Assembly: GCA_034231615.1 (NCBI GenBank) | Contig: CM067322.1 | Span: 56,920,828-56,984,827, forward strand | DNA from: Meghimatium bilineatum | Taxonomy: Eukaryota > Mollusca > Gastropoda > Stylommatophora > Philomycidae | Length of the DNA: 64,000 bases | Reading direction: 5' to 3' | Part shown: positions 46,646 to 56,384 of the stretch, in pieces | How positions within the stretch are numbered: the first letter of the stretch is position 1 | Layout of the letters: each line of letters starts with the position of its first letter | The notes under the pieces: model-generated | Database searches by the model: none | What the model saw: the letters and a program-made list of their open reading frames with translations, nothing else | Told to the model about the DNA's origin: nothing | Translations under genes and position numbers: made by a program

Positions 46646-47929
46646 ATAATAATAATAATAATATATGACAGTTTTCTTCCTTCAGACTGTTTTTAGCAGG
46701 TTAACGTGGTTAGGTGTATTGGAGAGCCTCGATGGGTTTGAAGCAGCCAGTCCACCCCAAAATTTGCTTAGTCGCCTTCTAATACATGCATTGCATTTGA
46801 CAACTTATTATCCTTTATTCACATTTTCTTAACATTTTAAAAAAGTTTTCACCAGTGTAAAAACATTAAATATCTCATATCACCGTATTGCACTCGTTCT
46901 CAAACTGGCGCTCGATAGAATCTTAGTGCTTTCGTGAGGACGTACTCGCGTCATGCAACTTAGAAAGTGCTCGTGAGCACCAACGATAACATGTCGGCGG
47001 TACTCGCTGTCTGAAAAGATTGAACTTCTGCCGTAACCGTAAAGGAACTCCAAGAAATAATTATTTACAACTGTTACTGTGACGAGTAAAATCCCGTCGC
47101 ATATCCTTGTCCCTGCAGAACCGTGTCTGGTACCAGCAAAAATATTGTGTTTGTGAACTTGTTCTATAAGGGTTCACTCCATGCCACGCTTGTGTCGACT
47201 TGCAGACGGGTATCGCAAAGTTACAACGTCCTTTGAGTAACGGTTTGGTTTGATTGGGCAGAGAATGGCCGCCTGACTTAAGTACATTCTCTCACGTGAC
47301 AGTCATTTTGTGAGCACACAAGGAATCCCTTTAAACAGCAGATAGTTCATACTATATCACTTCAGAGATTGAAGTTCAAGGGAGTTTAGAGGAAAGATGG
47401 TCGCGGGAACACATTATGATGTAAACTGAATCTGAATTATTTAAACAAAATCATACATAGACAAGACATAAGAAAAAACGAGGGAGGGGGATAAACAACG
47501 GAACAAAAACAAAGTGTCGCACAAGAAACCAATGGAATTATGTTTATTTTTGTCCGTGACGTTTATCCCTAGGGCAGTTACGCAATTGTGAGTGAGGCCG
47601 AATTGTAATAATGCAAAAATATATTACAATAACCGCTGGACAGAAGAGGAAACAGTCCAGCTCGCGGCTTGTGACATATTTTGAGATGTTGTTTACCCCG
47701 AAAAGGCTTTGTATCTCCTGATCGTGTCCTAATTTTGTAGATGCGGACATACCATTCACTCTGGGGTTGTGCAAGCGATATAGATCATAGTTATAGCTGT
47801 TCACATTCCGTGTTAAGGATATAAGTGCGTAACTTCCAGGTTTCTCACTATATCGTTATGTGCATGACATGAGCATACACGCATGTACATGTACTTGAAT
47901 ATTATTATTGAACACAGACTCGATACTCA
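46646..47929. other. unassigned sequence
   Basis: No motif is recognised. A partial SINE-like TTAGTCGCCTTCTAATACAT occurs at about 46770. The minus-strand 86-aa frame at 47544-47804 has no assignable domain. Confidence 0.35.
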
Positions 47930-49605
47930 GTGGATATTGTCGAATATAGACGTAGGTACTTAGGGGATATCACCGAAAGATGACGAAGGAACTTAGAGGA
48001 TATCACAGAATATATACGTAGGAGCCTATTAAAGGATATTACCTAACATAGATTAAAGTGCTTAGAGGATATTACCTAACATAGATTAAAGTGCTTAGAG
48101 GATATTACCGATTTAAGGTACTTAAAGGATATTACCTAACATAGATTCTGGTACTTTGAGGAAATTACCGAACATAGACTGGTACTTAGATGATATTATC
48201 GAATATAGACTTTGGTATGTAGATGATATTATCGAATATAGAATTTGGTATGTAGATGATATTATCGAACTTAGACTTTGGTATGTAGATGATATTATCG
48301 AACATAGACTCTGGTATGTAGATGCTATTATCGAATATAGACTCTGGTATGTAGATGCTATTATCAAATATAGACTCTGGTATGTAGATGATATTATCAA
48401 ACATAGACTTTGGTATGTAGATGATATCGAACATAGACTTTGGTATGTAGATGATATTATCGAACTTAGACTTTGGTATGTAGATGATATTATCGAACAT
48501 AGACTCTGGTATGTAGATGCTATTATCGAATATAGACTCTGGTATGTAGATGCTATTATCAAATATAGACTCTGGTATGTAGATGCTATTATCAAATATA
48601 GACTCTGGTATGTAGATGCTATTATCAAACATAGACTTTGGTATGTAGATGATATCGAACATAGACTTTGGTATGTAGATGATATTATCGAACATAGACT
48701 CTGGTACTTAGAGGAAATTACCGAACATAGACTTTGGTATGTAGATGATATTACCGAACATAGACTGGTACTTAGATGATATTACCGAACATAGACTGGT
48801 ACTTAGATGATATTACCGAACATAGACTGGTACTTAGATGATATTACCGAACATAGACTGGTACTTAGATGATATTGTCGAACATAGACTGGTACTTAGA
48901 TGATATTACCGAACATAGACTGGTACTTAGATGATATTACCGAACATAGACTGGTACTTAGATGATATTGTCGAACATAGACTGGTACTTAGATGATATT
49001 GTCGAACATAGACTGGTACTTAGATGATATTACCGAACATAGACTGGTACTTAGATGATATTGTCGAACATAGACTGGTACTTAGATGATATTACCGAAC
49101 ATAGACTGGTACTTAGATGATATTACCGAACATAGACTGGTACTTAGATGATATTGTCGAACATAGACTGGTACGTAGATGATATTACCGAACATAGACT
49201 GGTACTTAGATGATCTTACCGAACATAGACTGGTACTTAGATGATATTGTCGAACATAGACTGGTACTTAGATGATATTACCGAACATAGACTGGTACTT
49301 AGATGATATTACCGAACATAGACTGGTACTTAGATGATATTGTCGAACATAGACTGGTACTTAGATGATATTACCGAACATAGACTGGTACTTAGATGAT
49401 ATTACCGAACATAGACTGGTACTTAGATGATATTACCGAACATAGACTGGTACTTAGATGATATTGTCGAACATAGACTGGTACTTAGATGATATTACCG
49501 AACATAGACTGGTACTTAGATGATATTACCGAACATAGACTGGTACTTAGATGATATTGTCGAACATAGACTGGTACTTAGATGATATTACCGAACATGA
49601 TCGTG
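47930..49605. repeat. 31/33-bp satellite, about 50 copies
   Basis: The 31-bp unit is ACTGGTACTTAGATGATATT then ACCGAACATAG. From about 48180 to 48720 the unit is 33 bp (ACTTTGGTATGTAGATGATA then TTATCGAACATAG). Left units (47.93-48.15 kb) are diverged, central ones intermediate, right ones (48.75-49.6 kb) nearly identical with an alternating ATTACCG/ATTGTCG. It ends abruptly at about 49600. Confidence 0.98.
48156..48779 (+). other. 207-codon open frame made of an 11-aa repeat (probably not a gene)
   Basis: Because the local unit is 33 bp, the frame stays open and encodes repeats of the form LWYVDDIIEHR. Two minus-strand frames (48122-48628 and 48186-48695) are open for the same reason, with repeats like STYQSLYSIIS and IYIPKSMFDN. 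No start context, signal peptide or neighbouring exon supports translation. I treat it as a satellite by-product, but it is the longest intact frame after LINE-a. Confidence 0.6.
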
Positions 49606-49929
49606 TAAGTAACATATGATTACTTGAGAATTTGATGGCAGTATTGGAGGATGCGACTGCAGTGCTTAACTAAATTGTTATTTATGATATTTGTACAGCA
49701 TTGTGATGCATCAACTTCTTGACTAGGATTATTTGATTTTTTTATAAGGACATATCGAATGACGTTTCTTTCTAAATGTGTTATTCAAATGCTTTTTAAT
49801 ACTGTTTATTATAACAGGTAGGTAGTGAGAATGTGGCGTTTCTATGTTTTATTCGAACAGGTACGTGGTGAGAATATGGGGTGTCTGTGTTTTAGAACAG
49901 GTAGCCAACACTTTTGAAAATCCCAAAAT

Positions 49930-50830
49930 ATATTTAGGCTTTATTGTTTGTACTGTATATAACGAATTTCTGTTATCATGTACATATTTAATAATACTAT
50001 TTAATACATATTAGGCCTGTTTAAATGAAACCCACCTCTGAGCCGTGAAGACGTCACTACAAAAAATGTAATAGTATATATCGATCTACAAACGTTCACG
50101 TGGGGATTCTCTTCGCGTGCTTAGTGTCCTGTGCAAGATAGCCGACTACATGGCCGGTGTGATAACAAATCAGTCCTTAAATTTGACAAACGAGCAGTTA
50201 TTCATTTTCATATAGCCGACGGAACAACCAAGAACACGGATACAAGAACACTAGACAAGCTGCATACAGCCACCAAGAATAAACAACCAGGCATGCGGTC
50301 GTGCGGTGTCATTGTTTTGGACGAAATTCTTGTTTGCATGTCGCGAAAGTTACGCAGACAGTGCTAGCATGGAAACGTTGGAAAGTGCTGCCACATTCAG
50401 CCTACAGCCTCAATCTCTCTTCATGTGACTTTCATTTGTTTGGGTCTCTAAAAGAAAGCTCTAAAGGGACAACGAATCTACTCCGATGAAGTCATGACAG
50501 CGGTGACCAAATGGTTCAATGAGCAAACGAAGTCCTTCTCTGACGAAATGTACCATCTACCCAGATAGTGGAATACACGTTTGAGCGCATATTGTGACTT
50601 CTGACGACCCAAGATGCATACATGTTGCATAATAATTGCTGCACTTAATTATATCACTAGTACTGATGTACATTTCATAATCTTTTAATAAACGCACTTA
50701 GACTGGTTTCATTTGAACACTCCTTTTATATTACATGCCACAAAAGTATCCCTTCAACTTGCAGTAGTACATTTTCTTAACATACATATTTCGACGGCCC
50801 GAACCAATTTGTTATAATGGGATTTGAGTT
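49930..50830 (+). mobile_element. Tigger-like MITE copy, split by other insertions
   Basis: The left part (49930-49990: TTATTGTTTGTACTGTATAT, AACGAATTTCTGTTATCATG) and the right part (about 50775-50815: CATATTTCGACGGCCCGAAC, TTGTTATAATGGGATTT) match consecutive interior segments of 59544-59722. About 780 bp, including the mariner element, lie between. Confidence 0.6.
50014..50723 (+). mobile_element. internally deleted mariner element with inverted termini
   Basis: 710 bp. The left end GGCCTGTTTAAATGAAACC and the right end, inverted, GGAGTGTTCAAATGAAACC agree at most positions. Interior: KRAVIHFHIADGTTKN (N-terminal block) at about 50185, then directly HVAKVTQTVLAWKRWKVLPH, SAYSLNLSSCDFHLFGSLKE (the usual YSPDLxPCDFHLF, catalytic Asp changed to Asn) and VTKWFNEQTKSF. 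About half of the transposase is missing between them. A TA target duplication is not clear on the right. Confidence 0.83.
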
Positions 50831-51049
50831 CAGTATTTATTGTTGTCTATCCATTATATGTTCATGGCTTTCAATCAGAACCCATCAAGCTCATAGATGT
50901 GGGTGGAGAGTTTGATTTGACCCAGCTCATTAATAAAAGGAAGAAATGGACTTCCGTCAAAATGGTCGACAATAATGTATGTGTTCTTAATCGGTACTCA
51001 ACTAGTCGGATTTCCTTCCCGAAAAAACCGGCAACCTACGGGAATAGTG

Positions 51050-51435
51050 TGCCTAGATATTTGCGAAGGATAGTCTTTCGAACTAAAGTGTTATAGGGCA
51101 ATATTAAGAATTTTCTGGACAGAAAAGATAAGGAACAGTGAGGTTGTGGGTGTGCTGAATATAGAGGAAGGTTGGCTGGTGAATATAATTTTACATAGAA
51201 AACTGAAATATTTCGGGTATACAAAAATGACGCAATGGCATGGACAGACGAATACTAGCGGGCAGAATTTCTGGAAGTAGAAGAAGAGGTAGACCTAGAA
51301 GGAGAGATGGACATATGACATCAAAGATTGTATCGAGATATCTTTAGAGGAGGCAAGCGGATTGGCACAGGATAGAGTCGGGTTCAGGACATCAATTGCA
51401 AAAACAACGTTCTGGAAAGAATATGTCACATAACC
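51050..51435 (+). pseudogene. LINE C-terminus
   Basis: RILRIFWTEKIRNSEVV, LHRKLKYFGYTKM, RRGRPRRRWTYDIKDCI, EASGLAQDRVGFRTSIAKTT and a FWKEYVT end. The order (RISW.DK..N..V, KLxYFGH, GRPRxxWxDDI, AxDRxxxR) is standard for non-LTR ORF2 C-termini. Frameshifts near 51240 and 51290. Confidence 0.75.
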
Positions 51436-51687
51436 ACCCATTAGTAAATATAACATTTAGTACTAAGAATAAAAAAAAAATATAATTTTTTTTCCAGACT
51501 TTCCACTTATTAAAGTCACATTGACGGTATTTGATCTAATGTTGTTTAGTTGTATGGACGTGAAGGTCATGTCATTCAATTTGTACCTCCAATGATGAGG
51601 TACGCCTTTCTCAACCTCCGACGTGAGCCCAGTTTGGTTATAGCAGAACTTATGATCATAAAACATAGAGGTCGCTGTTCTGGTTTA
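51436..51687. other. unassigned sequence
   Basis: Nothing recognised apart from short A and T runs. Confidence 0.35.
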
Positions 51688-51812
51688 ATCCTTCAATAGT
51701 GACACTTTTTTACTTTTTTCCTGGATTTTGATTGGTCATTTTGTATAAACTCTGTGTCGACATCCAATGAAAATCTCGGGAAAAGTCAAATAGCGTAACT
51801 TTTGATGGATGA
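51688..51812 (+). mobile_element. FB palindromic MITE copy (125 bp)
   Basis: The left end AATCCTTCAATAGTGAC pairs with the right end GTAACTTTTGATGGAT. The interior GGATTTTGATTGGTCATTTT and CATCCAATGAAAATCTCGGG are also inverted partners. The same extension as in the 34.8-kb copy follows (ACCGGTGAGTCCACATGGCT). Confidence 0.82.
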
Positions 51813-52169
51813 CCGGTGAGTCCACATGGCTGTATAATTAACGGAAGACTCAAATGACTACACTATTTTGTTTGACGTTATATTTTTGTATTTTGCTTGA
51901 TACACATTTTCGTCTCTGTGATACACTGTCAAGCAATGCAGTATAATTTGACTGCCGTTTTGTGTGAAATAGAAATTGTTCTATCACACTGTGATTTTCT
52001 TTGTTGTGTACTTGGTCCATATTTGATTGGCGTGTATCCAAGAAAATCACATAAAATTTGTTCATTTTTAGCAATAGATATCTTCATTGTGAACTTAGCG
52101 TTAGATGTACATAGTTGATCAAATGATGAGTTGTGAAATAAAAAGAGCAAACCAGTGCGATGTGAAGAT

Positions 52170-52430
52170 AAATACTAGAAAATGGGAGATAGATATGACA
52201 TATACACAGAAAGAAACATGCCAACATAATTGGACTTAGGTTGGATAGAACCCGCTGGGAAAGAAAGAGCTGGAAGAACGAAGTACACACGGACAAGAAA
52301 GATGGAGGATGAGATCAAATCAATTTGGACCTTGTGGGCACATTTCAAGAAGGCAGCGTCGTACATAAATCAGTTGAAAGCAACAGTTGTACTCCATATT
52401 CCACAGGAAGCTAAAAGAAAATAATACGAT
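52170..52430 (+). pseudogene. LINE-d-like C-terminal fragment
   Basis: LGWIEPAGKERAGRTKYTRT, RKMEDEIKSIWTLWAHFKKA and QLKATVVLHIP follow the pattern W.PxGKRxRGRPKxTWRRxxExEI...W...VALC of LINE-d-type C-termini. One 64-codon frame spans it without internal stops. Confidence 0.65.
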
Positions 52431-52599
52431 ATTTAATATTGATAACTGAGTGCTGGTATACGTATACTGTTTATTGGTTATACTCATATGATAGCTGATA
52501 ACAGATACTCGTCTGTTTTTATTAATCGTGCTGTGAATAGTTACATATACAATACAATATCAACGCATATGCAAGTTCGAGGGTTAGGATGTTATATTA

Positions 52600-53025
52600 A
52601 GCCAATCCTTCTTTATAGAAACACTCACGAACAGTAAACAAAAGTGCCCAAGATAAACTGAGGACAACTGAGATGTGGTTTTTAAAAAGAAGAATGATGA
52701 AAATTTCCTGGACAGCCAAGATAATTAATATAGAAGTTTTCAGAGATGATGGAGTAAAACGACACATTATAGAAACAAAAAATTGAAGCGGACAATTAAG
52801 ATTATTAGGACATGTCATGAGGAAGGTAAAACTTGAACAATTAGTAACCACCAGAAAGTTCAAGGCGAGAAGAGACGGGGAAAACAACGAGAGAAATTTT
52901 TGTATGGGTTGTCACTGTGGCACAAAAATAAGTCACCAACTGAACTTATTAACAACACAAGAGACAGGGAGTTGTGTAGAAGCATGATCGCCTACGCCAA
53001 TCGGCATGCCACTTGATTGATTGTG
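52600..53025 (+). pseudogene. LINE-e C-terminus
   Basis: DENFLDSQDN-type start, then KKLKRTIKIIRTCHEE (frame-shifted GHVMR block), RRGKQREKFLYGLSLWHKNK, SPTELINNTRDRELC, RSMIAYANRHAT and stop, with a TTGATTGATT tail. Compare 21.0 kb (LLWHKKKSPTEF) and 42.2 kb. Confidence 0.78.
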
Positions 53026-53177
53026 ATTAGTTTATATGCAGTACCTTATTTTGCATGTCCAGTGTTATGTTTTGTTCTATATAAAAAATTTTTAGTCGAA
53101 ACGTCATTATAGTGTGTTTTCCTACGTGCCAGTAATTTTCAAAATTTCATTATACTGTATTTTCAATTTAGGCAGAA

Positions 53178-54162
53178 GTGTGTTTGATTGGTCACTTTGT
53201 GCCGATAGCCAATGGGTAAAAGTCTTCTTCTTCTTCTTCTTTCGTTCACTTGAAACATGTGTAATTCTGTCTCCTTAATAAAACTCACTGTCTTTTGTAG
53301 TTCATACAGTGTCCCATAGAGTTTTGATTCCAGTGTTGTTTCCTCTGGCCAATATGTCTGCCTCAGCGTTTCATGCTCAGAACACTCTTGAAGTATATGT
53401 TTGGCACTCTGTGCTGTCTGTCCACATGTACACATGGCCGTGTTGCCAATCTTGAACTTTGTATACATGTGACTGCGGAGTCGGTTGTGTCCTGTTCTGA
53501 GACGTAGAATTATAACTTGTTCTGGTCTGTTCATAATATGATAGTCATCTTGTGTTGGTGTTTGTGGCTTTCTTATTGACTTGATCATCTGTTTTTTCTG
53601 ATGGTAGGTGATTGGTATATCTGGTTGGTCTTCGGCAGCACCTTCCTTAGCCAGCTGGTCTGCTTTTTCATTTCCTGGTATTCCACAGTGAGAGGGTATC
53701 CACTGCATGGTTACCCTATACTGGTAAGACAATTCTGGAGAGCTTGAAGCACTGACCTTGCATCTGTCAGGAATACCACAGGCTGTAGGTCAGAGTTGGA
53801 GTTCAGCAGTTTTTAGCTGCCACACTAATTGCCTGGATTTCTGCATCATAATTATTGCAGAATTTTCCTGTCGGTGTTCTGATTGTATCTCTAGGCTTGT
53901 GTGGATATTCTATATATACACCTGCACCTCCATTCCTCACGGCATTCTGTGCTGATCCATCTGTGTATACTCTGACCCATATATCTTGTGGATATTCCTC
54001 ATCCAGGAAACTGAGGGTGACTGCCCTTCGCTGCACACTGTTCTGTTCGTCCCCGCTTAGTATTCCTTTCACATGGGTCTGAATGTATATTGGCATTCCA
54101 TGTCTTTCACTCCACGGGGTTTGTTCGGGGTAAAAGTCAAATGGCATCACTTTAAACGGGTG
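53178..54162 (+). mobile_element. FB palindromic MITE split by LINE-b
   Basis: The left part has GTTTGATTGGTCACTTTGTG and CCGATAGCCAATGGGTAAAA; the right part (after 54128) has AGTCAAATGGCATCACTTTA. Together they follow the order of the 44.9- and 51.7-kb copies. The 903-bp gap is LINE-b. Confidence 0.75.
53214..54138 (-). mobile_element. LINE-b: RNase H-bearing LINE, 5'-truncated, (GAA)n tail, 11-bp target duplication
   Basis: Insert 53225-54127 (903 bp, minus). GGGTAAAAGTC lies at 53214-53224 and 54128-54138. RNase H positions are all visible: VRVYTDGSAQNA (Asp), NNYDAEIQAI (Glu), VVFLTDARSVLQAL (Asp), IPSHCGIPGNEKADQLAKEG (His, Asp). Then RLRTGHNRLRSHMY and the zinc-type tail CTCGQTAQSAKHILQECSEH. 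Two frameshifts, near 53815 and 53735. The 3' end is GTTTCAAGTGAACGAAAGAA followed by GAA repeats. RT is lost by truncation. I/Nimb-like family by domain order. Confidence 0.92.
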
Positions 54163-54309
54163 ATTCACAATTATCATCTGGACTGTCGTGTCGAGGGTCG
54201 CTTAGATACTTTAAGAAAATAACAGTTATATTAAAGGCGATCTCCAAGCACTGAAACAAATCCCTCTTCACGATAGATATTTGTGTAGATATCGGATGAT
54301 ACTAAATTA

Positions 54310-54385
54310 GTGACGCCATTTGACTGGGCCCTTGCTTTTCATTGATAGGCGACGCAAATTACACGCTGAATGATCAATGAGCAAT
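54310..54385 (-). repeat. partial FB copy
   Basis: GTGACGCCATTTGACTGGGC and TTTTCATTGATAGGCGACG resemble one FB arm in reverse. The other arm is not clear. Confidence 0.45.
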
Positions 54386-55061
54386 TAGGTCAGCCCAGAT
54401 GCATGACTCAGCACGTATGACTTTTCTGGAGACGGATTCGCACATATCCCACAGAGGAGTAGATCAATAGAAAAACAAACCATTAAAGTACACGAAGACA
54501 AAAATACATTCTATTATGAGAGAATAATCCCAACCCCCTCCAGGTCCTGTACTTTCTCAGTCATTGAGTATTTACTTGCGTTGTTTGTGTCGAGCCGAGC
54601 GCGAGCAATGAAATGACAGTTCTCGTGCATGTGTGATCTCTGTCTGCTGTATTTTCTACAGGTTCCTACAAATCATTGACTTAATATTGTGACGATTCTT
54701 TATTCCTCTGTGTGTTTATGCATTTTCAGGAGTACATTAATGATTAAAAAGATATTGAAATTGATACGTTGACAGTTAACAACGAAGTTCCAGTTTGTAC
54801 TCAGAAGTTTATGACCGAATTGAGATAAATAATACTTATGCTCTAAACCACGACGAGCCACTACTCATGGCTGGTTCGATTTCCATTTTTTAAAAAGTCA
54901 GATGTGTAAAAATATGACATGAAAAATAACCACCAAAAAAAAACGGATCATTTAAATCAGCCAAATGTTGTGCCCAATGCACAATGGATGTTTTAGCCAA
55001 CACGTTTTATGTGATCAAATTGATCATGAGAAGTACATGTTGGATGCATTGTTACGATATT
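54386..55061. other. unassigned sequence
   Basis: No coding or repeat signal is recognised. Confidence 0.4.
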
Positions 55062-55246
55062 GAAAGAAAATAACCCGCCGAAGACGGATGTGTCGGGCCA
55101 TTGACACAAATAAAACGGCGACACAACGCATTTCCATTCTCTGGACTATATACTGCCGGAAATATAATAGGGCCATTGTCCTACTGCAATAGAGATCCAG
55201 CGGGAGTTTGAGAATGAACGCTGAAGAAGAAGAAGAAAGAAAATAA
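55062..55246 (+). repeat. SINE-2, full length, with exact 12-bp target duplication
   Basis: Insert 55074-55234 (161 bp). GAAAGAAAATAA lies at 55062-55073 and 55235-55246. Starts CCCGCCGAAGACGG, contains CGACACAACGCATTTCCATT and the hairpin, and ends TTTGAGAATGAACGCTGAAG plus GAA repeats. Confidence 0.95.
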
Positions 55247-55277
55247 TTATGCTAGTTAAGGAAACAATATTATAACT

Positions 55278-55665
55278 AGAAGACTAAATAATTTTAAAAA
55301 ATTAACTAGAAGACTAAATAGTGAAATAATGTTATAAATAGAAGGTTAAATAGTGAGATAATGTTATAAATAGAAGGTTAAATAGTGAGATAATGTTATA
55401 AATAGAAAGTTAAATAGTGAGATAATGTTATAAATAGAAGGTTAAATAGTGAGATAATGTTATAAATAGAAAGTTAAATGGTGAAATAATGTTATAAATA
55501 GAAAGTTAAATAGTGAAATAATGTTATAAATAGAAAGTTAAATAGTGAGATAATGTTATAAATAGAAAGTTAAATAGTGAAATAATGTTATAAATAGAAG
55601 GTTAAATAGTGAGATAATGTTATAAATAGAAGGTTAAATAGTGAGATAATGTTATAAATAGAAAG
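55278..55665. repeat. 32-bp minisatellite, about 12 copies
   Basis: The unit is GTTATAAATAGAAAGTTAAA then TAGTGAGATAAT. A/G variants (AAAG or AAGG; GAGA or GAAA) alternate. The left edge is diverged (ACTAGAAGACTAAATA). Confidence 0.96.
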
Positions 55666-55667
55666 TT

Positions 55668-55790
55668 CGGATCTGTAAGGGCGAAAGGTGCAAATATTGC
55701 AGTCAACCATGACTAAGCTGTGTACTCAGGACTACAAGCTGTTAACCAGCAGTAATTTTAGAACGAATGCAGAAGAATTGTATAGCAATC
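55668..55790 (+). repeat. SINE-1 3' half, decayed
   Basis: GATCTGTAAGGGCGAAAGGT, GCAAATATTGCAGTCAACCA, GGACTACAAGCTG and AACGAATGCAGAAGAA follow SINE-1 order. It supplies the N-terminal part of the 110-aa open frame at 55688-56020, which is therefore not a gene. Confidence 0.7.
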
Positions 55791-56023
55791 TGCTTGAAAT
55801 TGGTCGGCTCAAGTGTATTGTTTTTAAAAAAACGCAACTTTATGGAGATTACTTTTATAAAAGATATTCGCTGATTGGACATCATTCAACCTATCGACTG
55901 GTATCGACTCGTGGTTACCTGAATTGTACTCACCTCATGATTTGTGAGGTCATGAAAGAGGTCAAGGCAAAATCAACATTTTTGGCAATACCTCGTGAGA
56001 GGTTTATGAGAATTTCGTGAAAC

Positions 56024-56325
56024 TTACTGAACGCAAAGGGGGCCACGTAACGCAGTGGTTAGCGCACTGGCTTTGCATATGAGTGGTCCTGGGTTCATTC
56101 CTCAGTTAAGGCGGAAATGTTTTTCAGATCACAGTGGCTTCCGGGTCGACCCAGCTTTAAATGGGCCACGGATTAATCCGGGAAGTAAAAACTGCTAGGG
56201 AGAGTAGATGGCTACCGCCCTCATTTGCAGAGCCACTGAAATGTGAGATCGCTAACATCTCACACCCCTACGGCATTAATAATTGCTATGGGCTACTATA
56301 CTTTTTTTTTTTTTACTGAACGCAA
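56024..56325 (+). repeat. SINE-B, full length, with exact 13-bp target duplication
   Basis: Insert 56037-56312. TTACTGAACGCAA lies at 56024-56036 and 56313-56325. The tRNA-like head has an A box region (GTAACGCAGTGGTTAGCGCA, 56047-56066) and a B box (GGGTTCATTCC, 56091-56101). The body includes CTTCCGGGTCGACCCAGC and GAGATCGCTAACATCTCACA (a small hairpin). It ends in a T run instead of the usual A tail. Confidence 0.94.
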
Positions 56326-56384
56326 CACTCTCAGACCATATTATTAAATGCCTATAAAAGATTGTGGCCCTCGAATAAATTCAG

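Noticed and set aside
55688-56020. 110-aa plus-strand open frame
   Set aside because: Its first third is a decayed SINE-1 and the rest has no recognisable domain; no splice or start evidence.
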